Of a DNA stretch of 64,000 nt, positions 17,564-27,087 are shown in pieces. Position 1 is the stretch's first letter; every line of letters starts with the position of its first letter. The DNA is from an uncultured Acidobacteriota bacterium (GTDB lineage Bacteria; Acidobacteriota; Terriglobia; Bryobacterales; Bryobacteraceae), in the NCBI GenBank assembly GCA_902825945.1, contig CADECY010000031.1, forward strand, positions 1-64,000. Reading direction: 5' to 3'. A model generated the notes under the pieces. It was not told the DNA's origin, searched no databases, and saw nothing but the letters and a program-made list of their open reading frames with translations. A program made the translations under genes and the position numbers.

Positions 17564-20473
17564 ATGGCGTACCTCAACATCACCGAAGTGGAGTCAGCTC
17601 TGAGCGCGCTCGCGGCCGCCTATCCGTCCCTGTGCGAACTGATCACTCTACCCAACAACAGCATCGAGGGCCGTGCGTGTCACGCCGTGCGGATCGGCGC
17701 GTTTCCGGCCGCCGATCGTGACGCGGTACTGCTCACCGGGGCAGTTCACGCACGGGAATGGGGCGGATCGGAGATCTGCGTCAATGTCGCATCGGACTTG
17801 TGCGAAGCCTACACGAACTCGACAGGACTCGGATACGGGGGCAAGTACTTCACTGTGGCCCAGGTCAAGGCGATTGTCGAAGGGCTGAACCTCATCGTCT
17901 TCGCCGATGTCAATCCGGATGGGCGCAACTTCAGCCAGCAGGATGAAGCGCTTTGGCGCCGCAATCGCAATCCCGCGGAGAGCGGTGGCAACCCGGGTTG
18001 CGTTGGAGTGGACCTGAATCGCAATCAGGATTTCCTGTGGGATTTCCCGGTCAAGTTCCACCCCGCATCGGGCGTCAATACTTCCGCCGATCCGTGCAGC
18101 GCAAGTCAGACCTACCGCGGCTCGGCGGCTGCATCCGAACCGGAAGCCCGCAACATCGTTTGGTTGCTCGATCAGTTTCCGCGAACCAAGTGGTACCTCG
18201 ATCTCCACAGCCACGGCGAAACGGTGTTGCACAGCTGGGGCGACGACGAGAATCAGTCCACCGATGCGGCGCGGAACTTCCTGAACGCCGCTTTCGACGG
18301 ACAGCGCGGCGTCGGCGGAGATGCCTATCGGGAATTCATTCCCGCCAGCGATCAGACCACCGCGGTGGACCTCGCCAATGCCTTCCAAACGTCACTGCAG
18401 GCCGTGCGCGGCAAAAACTACTCGGTAGGCCCGGCCTATGGGCTCTATCCGACATCGGGCGCAAACGACGATTATGCGTACAGCCGGAATTTCGTCAATC
18501 CGGCCAACAGCAAGGTCTTTTCGTACACCGTGGAGTGGGGCACGGAATTCCAGCCGCCATGGGCCGAGATGGAACAGATCGTTTCCGACGTCTCGGCCGG
18601 CATCCTCGGATTCTGCCTGCGAGCGCGTTGCCTCGACGGGGCCAGCATCGATCTACAAACGCCCACGGTGAATTTCAACGACATCCCGGAAGGCGAAACG
18701 GCCGCGCGCGCGATCGTGTTTTCCGTGGTGACATGCCAGGCGGCGACATTCCAGATCGTCTCCGGGCCCAGCGTCACGAGCGGGCCAGGCAGCTTCGGAA
18801 CGCTGCCCCCCCCCGGCGGCGCTCTGCCCGCCTCGCTCTCGCTCGAAGCGCGTGAGGCGCGATTGTGGCTCTCGTTCACCGGAACGAGCGATGGCGACAT
18901 CACGACCGGCGAAGTAACGGTCCGCTGGGTGGAGACCGGACAACAGTGGGTGATTCCAATCGCGGCGAACACGATCGCCCGCCCCACTGTCGGCGCGGTG
19001 ATGGTGCTCGATCAGAGCGGGTCAATGCAGTGGGCATCCGGAATTCCCGGGCTCCCCACGCGAAACGATGTGTTGCGTTTCGCGGCTCCGGTCTTCGTCA
19101 ATGTGATTCAGGAGAGTAACGGCATCGGCATCGCGGCGTTCGACCACGATGCGTACGCGCGGATGGCGGTCCAGACCGTGGGCCCGGCCGGGATCGATCC
19201 GGTGCGGGCGGCGGCCTTGGCTACGATCAACGCTCACGTGCCGAATCCCGCTGGCAACACCGCGATCGGCGATGGGGTCGAGGTGGCGAGTACGCTTCTG
19301 TCCGCCGCTCCAGGCTTCGATCAACACGCGATGGTCGTGTTCACCGACGGTTTCGAAACCGCCTCGAAGTACATCGCCGACGTCGCCCCGTTGATCGACG
19401 ATCGCGTATTCGCGATCGGGCTCGGAACCGCGGATCAAATTCAACCAGCGGCGCTCACCGCGCTCACCAACGGAACCGGGGGCTATCTGCTTCTCACCGG
19501 AGCCCTCGGGCCAGACGACATGTTCCGGCTCGGCAAATACTACCTGCAGATCCTGGCAGGAGTCACCAATCAGGACATCGTTCTTGATCCGGAAGGCGCC
19601 ATCCGGCCCGGACAGAAACATCGCATTCCCTTCCAGATCAACGAAACCGACATCGGAGTGGATGCGATTCTGCTCAGCCAGGCCCGGTTGCCGGTTTTCC
19701 GCTTTGCGCTCGAAACACCGGCGGGCGGCGTGATCGATCCGGCGGTGGCGGGTGTCACGCCATCGATCGGCTACACTTCGGCGCAGGGCGTCAGCTTCTA
19801 TCGCATGACGCTCCCCGTCCCCATCGGATCGGGCGCGCACTCCGGGAAATGGCATGCGTTGCTCACCGTCGATCCGGCACTCTACAAGCGCTACTTGGCG
19901 TCGCTCGACAACGATCGTGAGGTCTACCAGCAGGTACTCGCTCACGGCGTGCGGTACAGTCTGAGTGTCCATTCTCATTCGGGGCTGCGGCTGCAAGCGC
20001 GTGTGACGCAGAACTCGAACGAGCCGGGTGCGGCTCTCACCGTGCGCGGCGTATTGACCGAGTATGGGCTACCGGTGGAGGGATCGCGCGCGAACCTGGG
20101 TGCCGAGTTCGAACGCCCGGACGGGACGCGGGGCGTATTGGCAATGGCCGAGACGGATCCCGGAGGCTACGAAGGCGTTCTCGGAGCGCCAGTCGCCGGA
20201 GTCTACCGCTTCCGAGTCCTCGCGGAGGGCCGAACCTTGCGGGCGAGGCCATTCACACGCGAACACCTGTTGACCGGCGCGGTGTGGAAAGGCGGCGACA
20301 GACCTACACCCACGTCACAGGGAGATCCGGCCCAAGCCAAGAACGAACTCTGCCGTCTGCTGACGTGTCTGCTGAGCGAGCGGACGCTGCGGCCCGAGTT
20401 CCGGAAGCGTCTCGCGGAACTGGGAATCGACCTCGACGCGATCCGCTCCTGCATGAAGGCCTGGTGCGTATGA
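17564..20473 (+). CDS. Leaderless M14 zinc carboxypeptidase with VWA domain and shared C-terminal module
   Basis: A 969-residue protein. The first 350 residues are a carboxypeptidase A-type domain. Zinc ligands His62 and Glu65 lie in GAVHAREWGG, an NPDGRNFS/VDLNRNQDF stretch precedes the later ligand region LDLHSHGET, and the catalytic-Glu region is YTVEWGTE. From about residue 360 to the end it repeats the module of the upstream subtilase: beta-sandwich, VWA with DQSGS at 483-487, beta domains, and a tail with CRLLTCLL and RSCMKAWC ending four residues from the stop. AAAGGAG at 17548-17554 is the ribosome site. There is no signal peptide, so the location is uncertain. Endoprotease plus carboxypeptidase implies stepwise degradation of a common substrate. 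Confidence 0.88.
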   Translation: MAYLNITEVESALSALAAAYPSLCELITLPNNSIEGRACHAVRIGAFPAADRDAVLLTGAVHAREWGGSEICVNVASDLCEAYTNSTGLGYGGKYFTVAQVKAIVEGLNLIVFADVNPDGRNFSQQDEALWRRNRNPAESGGNPGCVGVDLNRNQDFLWDFPVKFHPASGVNTSADPCSASQTYRGSAAASEPEARNIVWLLDQFPRTKWYLDLHSHGETVLHSWGDDENQSTDAARNFLNAAFDGQRGVGGDAYREFIPASDQTTAVDLANAFQTSLQAVRGKNYSVGPAYGLYPTSGANDDYAYSRNFVNPANSKVFSYTVEWGTEFQPPWAEMEQIVSDVSAGILGFCLRARCLDGASIDLQTPTVNFNDIPEGETAARAIVFSVVTCQAATFQIVSGPSVTSGPGSFGTLPPPGGALPASLSLEAREARLWLSFTGTSDGDITTGEVTVRWVETGQQWVIPIAANTIARPTVGAVMVLDQSGSMQWASGIPGLPTRNDVLRFAAPVFVNVIQESNGIGIAAFDHDAYARMAVQTVGPAGIDPVRAAALATINAHVPNPAGNTAIGDGVEVASTLLSAAPGFDQHAMVVFTDGFETASKYIADVAPLIDDRVFAIGLGTADQIQPAALTALTNGTGGYLLLTGALGPDDMFRLGKYYLQILAGVTNQDIVLDPEGAIRPGQKHRIPFQINETDIGVDAILLSQARLPVFRFALETPAGGVIDPAVAGVTPSIGYTSAQGVSFYRMTLPVPIGSGAHSGKWHALLTVDPALYKRYLASLDNDREVYQQVLAHGVRYSLSVHSHSGLRLQARVTQNSNEPGAALTVRGVLTEYGLPVEGSRANLGAEFERPDGTRGVLAMAETDPGGYEGVLGAPVAGVYRFRVLAEGRTLRARPFTREHLLTGAVWKGGDRPTPTSQGDPAQAKNELCRLLTCLLSERTLRPEFRKRLAELGIDLDAIRSCMKAWCV

Positions 20474-20505
20474 TACGCTGTCCCCAAGGAGATTAGTACC
20501 GCAAG

Positions 20506-20904
20506 ATGGAGAACCGCATCCGGGTTCTCGTTGCCAAACCAGGATTGGACGGCCACGACCGGGGCGCCAAAGTGATCGCGCGAGCGTTGCGAGACGCGGG
20601 TATGGAAGTCATCTATACCGGCCTTCGTCAGACGCCCGAGATGATCGTGAACGCGGCCCTGCAGGAAGATGTCCAGGTCATCGGCCTTTCGATTCTCTCC
20701 GGCGCGCACAACGCCATTGTGCCGAGAGTCATGGAATTGCTCCGGCAGCATGACATGACCGGTGTGCGCGTGATCGTCGGTGGCATCATTCCGGATCCGG
20801 ACGCCCAACGGCTGAAGCAGATGGGAGTGGCGGCGGTGTTTCAACCCGGCGCCTCTTTGCAAGAGATCGTGGACTTCATTCGCGGCGCCCCGGTGGCGGC
20901 TTGA
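20506..20904 (+). CDS. Stand-alone cobalamin-binding protein (methylmalonyl-CoA mutase C-terminal-like)
   Basis: A 132-residue Rossmann-like B12-binding domain. The signature DxHxxG is present as Asp15, His17 and Gly20 (DGHDRG), with His17 expected to bind cobalt from below. SILSGAHN and VIVGGIIP fit the corrin-tail groove. This is the size of the separate small subunit of archaeal-type acyl-CoA mutases. However, no catalytic large subunit, MeaB GTPase or epimerase gene lies nearby. It may serve a mutase subunit encoded elsewhere. The gene follows the carboxypeptidase by 32 bases and its end lies just before the NYN gene. Confidence 0.88.
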   Translation: MENRIRVLVAKPGLDGHDRGAKVIARALRDAGMEVIYTGLRQTPEMIVNAALQEDVQVIGLSILSGAHNAIVPRVMELLRQHDMTGVRVIVGGIIPDPDAQRLKQMGVAAVFQPGASLQEIVDFIRGAPVAA

Positions 20905-20927
20905 CATACGCGCGGTACGCGCACTAC

Positions 20928-22304
20928 ATGGAAAAGTTACATATCGCGGTCTTCGTGGACTTCGACAATATCGAAATCGGCGTCAAGTCCACGCTTCGGC
21001 GCGAATTCAACGTCGCTCCCGTCCTGGATGCGTTGAAGGAGCGCGGACTGCTCGCCGCCAAATTCGCCTACGCCAACTGGGGCCGGCAGGAAGGCGCGAC
21101 GCGCCAAATGGCGGAAAACGCCGTGCAGATGGTGCAGCGCATTCCCTCGCCGCGCGGCGACAAGAACGGCGCCGACATCAATCTCGCCCTGGACGCGCTC
21201 GAGATGGCGTTCACCCACCAGCACATCAACGGATTCGCGATCGTCAGCGGCGATAGCGATTTCATTCCGCTGGTCAACAAGCTCAAGGAATACGGCAAGA
21301 CGGTCTACATCGTCGGCGGCAAGGCGTTCACGAGCACGATTCTCCAGCAGAACTGTTCGGAGTTCATCAGCTACGAATCGCTGCTCGACGACGGCAAGTA
21401 TGCACCGCCGCCGGTGGCCGCGGCGGCAGGCGCGTCCGGATCCCATGGCGGGCGCCAGGGCGGCGGTGGCGGCGGGCGCAGGGGGGAACAGCGCGCAAAA
21501 CCCGAGCCGCTCGACCTCGCGCTTGCGATGCCGCTCGTCGAACGTGCGCTCGAGGTTCTCGAACGCCGCGAGGTGCAGCCGCAACTCGGACTGCTCAAGT
21601 CGACGATGCTGCAACTCACCCCGACCTTCAGCGAGAAGGCCTATGGCGCGCACAGCTTCTCCGAATTCGTCGACATGCTGAAGAAGGCCGACTTCATCAA
21701 GGTGAGCGGCACCGGCGGCAAGTCGATCATCGAGCGCCGGCCCACCGCGCTGCCCGAGCAGCCACAACGGAATCCGGAAGACGCGCTGCCGGTGTTGCAG
21801 CGGGTGCTGCAAACGCACGGCGCCGCGCTTGCCGCCGGAGCCACGTCGGAACAGGTGCAATCGTGGGTCGAGGCGGAAGCTCCCGAACTGCACTGGAGCG
21901 CCTACGGATTCCAGGAGTTCACCGAACTTCTCAACTTCGCGCAGGATCGCGCGGTGGCGCGCATCGAACCCGACGAAGAGCGTGGCTTGATGGTGTACCC
22001 ACCCGCCGAGCCGGAGCCGATGCCCGAACCCTTGGCGCCGCCGCATGCGTTGAGCGAACCCGATCCGGAATCGGACGCCGAGCCCGAGCAGTACACGATG
22101 GCCTCCGGCGCCGAAGATCCGCTTCTCAGCGCCGCCCGTGCCATGCTCGATCCGGCGGACGCTCCGGCCGGGGGCTCCGCTCCGGCGAAACGTTCCGGCT
22201 CATCACGGCGCCGGCGCAAGCCCGCGGCCAAAAGCTCGGGCGCCGAAGGAACCTCCACGGCTCCCCGCAAAGCACCCTCCAGACGGAGTAAGAAACCCGA
22301 ATGA
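20928..22304 (+). CDS. NYN domain ribonuclease-like protein with LOTUS/OST-HTH domains
   Basis: About 458 residues. The N-terminal NYN (PIN-like, LabA/MARF1-type) domain has the metal-binding acidic residues expected for RNA cleavage: Asp11 and Asp13 in VDFDN, the DKNGADINLALD motif, and SGDSDF. A Gly-rich linker leads to two OST-HTH/LOTUS-type segments, around FSEKAYGAHSFSEFVDML and the YGFQEFTELLNFAQD stretch, which probably bind RNA. An acidic Pro/Glu-rich linker and a very basic tail follow. ATG 20928 is chosen because conserved sequence begins at EKLHIAVFVDFD; TTG 20901 is possible. The end overlaps the RidA gene as ATGA. Confidence 0.85.
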   Translation: MEKLHIAVFVDFDNIEIGVKSTLRREFNVAPVLDALKERGLLAAKFAYANWGRQEGATRQMAENAVQMVQRIPSPRGDKNGADINLALDALEMAFTHQHINGFAIVSGDSDFIPLVNKLKEYGKTVYIVGGKAFTSTILQQNCSEFISYESLLDDGKYAPPPVAAAAGASGSHGGRQGGGGGGRRGEQRAKPEPLDLALAMPLVERALEVLERREVQPQLGLLKSTMLQLTPTFSEKAYGAHSFSEFVDMLKKADFIKVSGTGGKSIIERRPTALPEQPQRNPEDALPVLQRVLQTHGAALAAGATSEQVQSWVEAEAPELHWSAYGFQEFTELLNFAQDRAVARIEPDEERGLMVYPPAEPEPMPEPLAPPHALSEPDPESDAEPEQYTMASGAEDPLLSAARAMLDPADAPAGGSAPAKRSGSSRRRRKPAAKSSGAEGTSTAPRKAPSRRSKKPE

Positions 22305-22681
22305 TCGAACGAATCCACCCTGCGGGCGTACCCACGCCGCGCGCCCCCTACTCGCCCGCCGTCCGCGCGGGCAACTTCATCTACGTGTCCGGCCAAGGCC
22401 CGATCGACCCGGCGACGAACCAGTTCTCGATCGGAACGATCGAGCACGAGGTCCATCTGGTGTTGAGCAACATCGAGCGCATCCTCGCCGGCTGCGGTGC
22501 GACGATGAAAGACGTGATCAAGGTCAATGTCTATCTGCGCAATGGCGACGATTTCCAAGCCATGAACGGGGTCTTTGCGCAGTTCTTCGGCGAAGCGAAG
22601 CCAGCGCGCACCACGATCGAGTGCAAGTTCGCCAACAAGGAGATGAAGGTCGAAATCGACTGCATCGCTTACAAGGAATAG
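22301..22681 (+). CDS. RidA family protein (reactive intermediate/imine deaminase)
   Basis: A 126-residue Rid/YjgF/YER057c/UK114 protein, normally a homotrimer that hydrolyses reactive enamine/imine intermediates from PLP enzymes. Arg103 in KPARTTIECKF corresponds to the catalytic Arg of RidA. The characteristic GNFIYVSGQGP opening is also present. Its ATG overlaps the stop of the NYN gene (ATGA), indicating translational coupling. The stop lies only four bases from the convergent receiver-domain frame. RidA-like genes are common housekeeping genes, so a joint role with the NYN protein is not implied by sequence. Confidence 0.92.
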   Translation: MIERIHPAGVPTPRAPYSPAVRAGNFIYVSGQGPIDPATNQFSIGTIEHEVHLVLSNIERILAGCGATMKDVIKVNVYLRNGDDFQAMNGVFAQFFGEAKPARTTIECKFANKEMKVEIDCIAYKE

Positions 22682-22685
22682 CGGT

Positions 22686-23084
22686 TCAACGCTCGGGTTC
22701 GAGCCATTTCGACAGTGTTTCGACCAGCCGGCGCGACTGCACCGGCTTGGCGATGTAATCGTCCATTCCGGCCTCGAAACAGGCGCGCCGGTCTTCCGCC
22801 ATGACGCTCGCCGTCATGGCGATGATCGGTACTCGCCTGCCATCTGGCTTGCGCGCCCGAATCTGCCGCGTCGCTTCGATACCGTCCATCTCGGGCATCT
22901 GGCAATCCATCAGAATTGCGTCGTAGGATTGGTGCAGCGCGAGTTCGAGCGCCACCAGCCCATTGGTGGCGAGTTGTACTTCGGCACCACTCTTCTCGAG
23001 TACGGCGATCGCAACCTTCTGGTTGATCGGATTGTCCTCGGCCAGAAGAATCCGGGCTCCACGAATGATCTCGGCGGAGAACAA
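22686..23084 (-). CDS. Response-regulator receiver domain, probably the detached end of a hybrid kinase
   Basis: A 132-residue receiver domain with acidic pocket AEDN, phospho-acceptor Asp60 (ILMDCQMP), the conserved Thr region AMTAS and the Lys in AKPV. It lies in the same reading frame as the upstream kinase, separated only by a TGA at 23103-23105 and six codons. The available start, TTG 23084, has no good ribosome site. Hybrid kinases of this kind normally carry this domain at their C-terminus, so it is most simply the end of that protein, separated by a nonsense change, a recoded stop or a sequence error. As a separate protein it would be a single-domain regulator. Confidence 0.8.
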   Translation of the reverse strand: MFSAEIIRGARILLAEDNPINQKVAIAVLEKSGAEVQLATNGLVALELALHQSYDAILMDCQMPEMDGIEATRQIRARKPDGRRVPIIAMTASVMAEDRRACFEAGMDDYIAKPVQSRRLVETLSKWLEPER

Positions 23085-23102
23085 TCCGATTGGACCCGCT
23101 GC

Positions 23103-25697
23103 TCAAGCAGGAAGCGAGCACAACGGGCTTCGTGAGTACGGCAGAAGGTGACTGAGGAGTTCGGATGGCCTCACCGGTTCCACGAGAACCGGAGGCAGTG
23201 GCCCGCCGCACTCGCGCGCGGCCTGACGGCCCTCCTCGGTCGTGATCAAGATGAGCGGCCCCGAAGAACGGGAGGCGAGCACTCCCGGAATTTCGCCGGC
23301 TTCGGCATGTACCAGCCGTGGCACGCCCGCCTTCATCGCGCTTGTCGAAACACCCCAGGCGGCCAGGTATCCTCGCAAGACCGAACTCGAGGGTTCCGGC
23401 ATCGGACCCATCGCGACGGCCGAACCTTCGAGGGCTCCCAACGCGGCGATTCCACTCGGTGCCTCGGCCCACTGGACGGGCAGTTCGAACCAGAACGTGC
23501 TGCCTTGGCCCGGCTGGCTCATCGCGCCGATTTCGCCGCCCATCAGGCTGGTCAATTGCTTGCTGATCGCCAACCCCAGTCCGGTTCCGGCGAACTTGCG
23601 CGTCGTGGAGGCGTCCACTTGCGAAAACGCCTGAAACAACAGGGGCAAAGCATCCCCGGCGATGCCGATGCCGGTATCGATCACCTCGAAGCGTAACCGC
23701 GTTCCCGCATCCGTCAGGGACGTCCGGGCCATCACGCTTCCCTGTCCCGTGAACTTGACCGCGTTCGACAGAAGATTGAGCAGGATTTGCCGGATCCGCG
23801 TAGGGTCACCCACGATCTGGCGCTTGATCCGGACATCGATATCGCAGATCATTTGAACGCCCTTCGATGCCGCGCGATGTCCGAGCAGGTCCATCGCGTC
23901 TTCGACCAGACAGACCACGTCGAACGGAATCGATTCGAGATCGACCTTGCCTGCCTCGATCTTGGAGAAGTCGAGAATATCGTTGATCACGACGAGGAGA
24001 TTCTCGGCCGATGTCCGGATATGGCTGGCGTAGTCGCGCTGATCGGCATCGAGACTGGTGGCGGCCAGCAACTCCGACATTCCGATGATTCCGTTCATCG
24101 GGGTGCGGATCTCGTGGCTCATGCTGGCGAGAAACAGACTCTTGGCCCGGTTGGCCTGTTCGGCTGCCTCGATCGCGCCACGCAGCCGGCCTTCCATTTC
24201 CTTCCTCTCGCCGATCCGCGAGATGGTACCGGCCACGCGCACGGCCACTCCCCTCGCGTTTCGTTCGGCGGCCTTGCCTCGCGCGAGGACCCAATCCCAG
24301 GTGCCATCCAGCCGTGCGAGCCTCAACTCGCCCTCGAATACCGGTTTCAGTCCGTCGCGATGCGCATGGAACGCCGCCAGGGTCTCCGCGTAGTCGTCCG
24401 GATGTGCCTTGACAGGTTCCTCGAAGCCCAGCAGCGATCCGAACTCGGGCGAAATCGCGAGGCTGTCGGGTGCCGTCCACTCCCAGACCGCTTCGTTTGC
24501 TCCCTCGAGAGCCAGTTCCAGGTCGCGGCGCGTCCGTTCGAGTTCCCGGGTTCGATCCACCACCCGCTGCTCCAGGCTCGCTTTAGCATCGAGGATCTCC
24601 AGAGCGAGACGCTTACGGTCCGTGATATCGGCGACACAGCCAATGACCCGGCGCGTCTCTCCCGACACGTCTTTGAAGAACCGTGCACGGTCTTCCACAT
24701 GAATCCAGGTGCCGCACGCCTTGCGAATCCGATATTCGAGCCGCAAACTGTCCTTCGAAGTCAAGAATGATCCCACGGCTTTGCTCGCGGATTCGCGATC
24801 TTCCGGGTGTAACCGGGCTAACCAAAGCTCGCCAGTCAAACCAGTCACGGGTTCGCCGAGCATTCCCTCGAGATCGCCTAACCACTTCGTCTCGTCGGTA
24901 ACCGTGTCCCACTCGTAAACGACCTGCCCGGACGCGAGAATCGCGGCCTCGTACCGGTTGTTCAATTCGGCCAGTCGCATCTGGTCGAGTTTACGGTCGT
25001 GGATATCTTTCAGCGATCCGGCTATGCGAACGGGGCGTCCACTCGAATCCCAGATCGCCTGGCCACGAGCGCGATACCAGCGATACTCGCCGTTCTTGTT
25101 ACGTATGCGGTATTCGAGATCGTATGCACCTTGCCCAGCCAAGTGCCGCTCGACCGCCACCATCGCGCTTTCCCGATCCTCGGGGTGCAGAAGTTCTACC
25201 CAAGTCTGAGAGCAGGGCTTCAGTTCCTCACGGGAGAAACCGAGCAACTCGCACCAGCGATCGGAGAAATAGTCTTCGTTGGTGTCCAGGTTCCGGTCCC
25301 AGATTCCGTCGGCCGACCCGGCGACGGCACACTCGAACCTTTCTTTGGCGGCCAACAGTTCCGCCTGCGTCTGTCTCGACCGGGTGACGTCTTCGAGCAG
25401 CACTTGTGCGCCACCATCCGGGAGTTCCCGCCTGTGGGCACGAAACCAGGACCAGCCGCCATCCTTTCGTTGCAGCCGGATCTCCGCCCCCGAACGCCAG
25501 CCCGCGTCATCCGGGTGCGGGAGGCGCGCCCAATGGGCCCCCTCCAGTTCACCGGCCGAGTAACCGGTGCGAGCGAAGAAACCATCGCTCGCACTCCGAA
25601 TCACTGAATTCGCATCCAATTCGACCGACGAGAAAACATCATGATCCAGCAGGGTATTGGCCCAGCTGTGCAGGCCCCGCCCGCTTCCGTTTTGCAT
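23103..25697 (-). CDS. Multi-PAS hybrid sensor histidine kinase (ends at an in-frame TGA)
   Basis: 864 residues with no transmembrane helix. About four PAS/PAC sensor repeats fill residues 15-500, shown by the repeated pattern of [17 protein letters not shown], and [13 protein letters not shown] followed by a closing ITDRK. The HisKA phospho-acceptor is His528 in [11 protein letters not shown]. An HATPase domain follows, with [16 protein letters not shown] and GTGLGLAIS boxes. After about residue 735 comes a weakly conserved receiver-like segment lacking a clear phospho-acceptor. The frame then meets TGA, and a perfect receiver continues in the same frame. It is likely a cytoplasmic redox or small-ligand sensor; the signal is unknown. 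Confidence 0.88.
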   Translation of the reverse strand: MQNGSGRGLHSWANTLLDHDVFSSVELDANSVIRSASDGFFARTGYSAGELEGAHWARLPHPDDAGWRSGAEIRLQRKDGGWSWFRAHRRELPDGGAQVLLEDVTRSRQTQAELLAAKERFECAVAGSADGIWDRNLDTNEDYFSDRWCELLGFSREELKPCSQTWVELLHPEDRESAMVAVERHLAGQGAYDLEYRIRNKNGEYRWYRARGQAIWDSSGRPVRIAGSLKDIHDRKLDQMRLAELNNRYEAAILASGQVVYEWDTVTDETKWLGDLEGMLGEPVTGLTGELWLARLHPEDRESASKAVGSFLTSKDSLRLEYRIRKACGTWIHVEDRARFFKDVSGETRRVIGCVADITDRKRLALEILDAKASLEQRVVDRTRELERTRRDLELALEGANEAVWEWTAPDSLAISPEFGSLLGFEEPVKAHPDDYAETLAAFHAHRDGLKPVFEGELRLARLDGTWDWVLARGKAAERNARGVAVRVAGTISRIGERKEMEGRLRGAIEAAEQANRAKSLFLASMSHEIRTPMNGIIGMSELLAATSLDADQRDYASHIRTSAENLLVVINDILDFSKIEAGKVDLESIPFDVVCLVEDAMDLLGHRAASKGVQMICDIDVRIKRQIVGDPTRIRQILLNLLSNAVKFTGQGSVMARTSLTDAGTRLRFEVIDTGIGIAGDALPLLFQAFSQVDASTTRKFAGTGLGLAISKQLTSLMGGEIGAMSQPGQGSTFWFELPVQWAEAPSGIAALGALEGSAVAMGPMPEPSSSVLRGYLAAWGVSTSAMKAGVPRLVHAEAGEIPGVLASRSSGPLILITTEEGRQAARECGGPLPPVLVEPVRPSELLSHLLPYSRSPLCSLPA

Positions 25698-25830
25698 ACC
25701 GGCTGCCCCTTCTCGTACAACTTATCGGACACAACAGGCGGATGCTGAACTCGCGCACATTGTCCCGATATTGTCTGAATTTCTTTCCAATGGTACGCGA
25801 ATTGGCAGACGGGCGCTTGAGAAACGGTTA

Positions 25831-27024
25831 TCAGGCCGCGGACTTCAAAACTTCCCGGATCCGCTTGGCCACCACCTCGGCCTCGCCCTGCTGCAGCATC
25901 CAAACCGCCACGATCACGCGATCAGCCGGGCTCGGCGTCACTTCGATCGAGGGCGTGCCCTCGCGCAGCGCCTTGACCACTTCCTTCGGCGAGATCTTGA
26001 CCTTGCTCTGATCCCAGGTGATATGGATGTGCGGAACCCGATTCGAAATGACCGGCGTTTTCACTTCCGTGTTGACGCCTTTCACCGAATTCACCGAATC
26101 CATGATCTGCTTGCAGCGGCGGTCCCATTCGCGTCCTTCGGCCTCGGCGTCGCGCTTGACGAAGGTCTCGACCGCGATCATCATGCCGAGCAACTCTTCC
26201 TTGTTGACCTTGAGTCCGCGGCCCACGGAATCGCTGTAAGGCGAGCAATTGAGGCGCGCGGCCTCGATGAGATCCTTGCGGCCGAGCAGCAGGCCGGCGC
26301 TTTGGGGTCCACGAATTCCCTTGCCTCCCGAAAAGACCACCAAATCGAACCCGAGCTTCGTCAGCTCCTTTAGCACACCCGTCGGCGGAGTGTCGGCCGC
26401 GGCGTCGTTCATCGTCGGAATGCCGTGCTTCTTGGCGATCGCGATGAACTGCTCGGCCGGAACCGGAGTCTTGTCGGCCGCGTTGAAGTAGAGCATCATC
26501 GCCGTTTTCGGATTGATCGCGCGCTCGAGTTCGGCCGCGCCGTCGACCTCGACAAACTTGATTCCCACATTCCGCACGGCGTGGTCGTAGCCGTAGCGAT
26601 GCGTCTTCTGCACGATCACCTCGTTCTTCATGCCTTCGATGTCGGGCAGCCTGCGGATGAACTCCTGATTCTTGCCCGCCACACAGGCGGCCGTTCCGCA
26701 CGTGAGCGCGGCGGCCGCGCCCGACGAGACCATCGCGGCCTCGCATTCGACCAGTTCGGCGATCCGCTTGCCAACGGCGTCATGAAGCTCGGTGAGCCGC
26801 ACGAACGACTTCGACGCGTACTCGATCGCGGCCACCACTTCGGGCCGCATCAACGACGCGGTGAGTGTCGTATAGGTGCCGGCGGCGTTGATGAACGTGC
26901 CGACTCCCAATTCCTTGAAATAGTCGCGCTTGGCGGGAGCAGCCACGGCAAGCGAAGCGGGGACCAGGCTGCCAATGACGGGCATGCTGGCGAGTGTTTG
27001 GAGAAATCCTCTACGATCAGCCAT
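25831..27024 (-). CDS. SelA-like PLP-dependent enzyme with an export signal
   Basis: A 397-residue fold-type I PLP protein similar to L-seryl-tRNA(Sec) selenium transferase and D-glucosaminate-6-phosphate ammonia-lyase. The predicted PLP-binding Lys is Lys235 in SGGKGIRGPQ. The cofactor-binding region EAAMVSSGAAAALTCG is also clear. The N-terminus, MADRRGFLQTLASMPVIG with an Ala-rich stretch after it, looks like a Tat signal with RRGFLQ. It would place a PLP enzyme outside the cytoplasm, as often seen in this phylum. True SelA activity is unlikely because no selenocysteine genes are nearby. A substrate cannot be assigned. There is a 133-base gap to the kinase gene upstream. Confidence 0.82.
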   Translation of the reverse strand: MADRRGFLQTLASMPVIGSLVPASLAVAAPAKRDYFKELGVGTFINAAGTYTTLTASLMRPEVVAAIEYASKSFVRLTELHDAVGKRIAELVECEAAMVSSGAAAALTCGTAACVAGKNQEFIRRLPDIEGMKNEVIVQKTHRYGYDHAVRNVGIKFVEVDGAAELERAINPKTAMMLYFNAADKTPVPAEQFIAIAKKHGIPTMNDAAADTPPTGVLKELTKLGFDLVVFSGGKGIRGPQSAGLLLGRKDLIEAARLNCSPYSDSVGRGLKVNKEELLGMMIAVETFVKRDAEAEGREWDRRCKQIMDSVNSVKGVNTEVKTPVISNRVPHIHITWDQSKVKISPKEVVKALREGTPSIEVTPSPADRVIVAVWMLQQGEAEVVAKRIREVLKSAA

Positions 27025-27087
27025 AGGGGAGTTCTATCACGGGGAATGGCACGGTTGCAAGAACACCGGCCGGTGGCAGCCGTCCCG

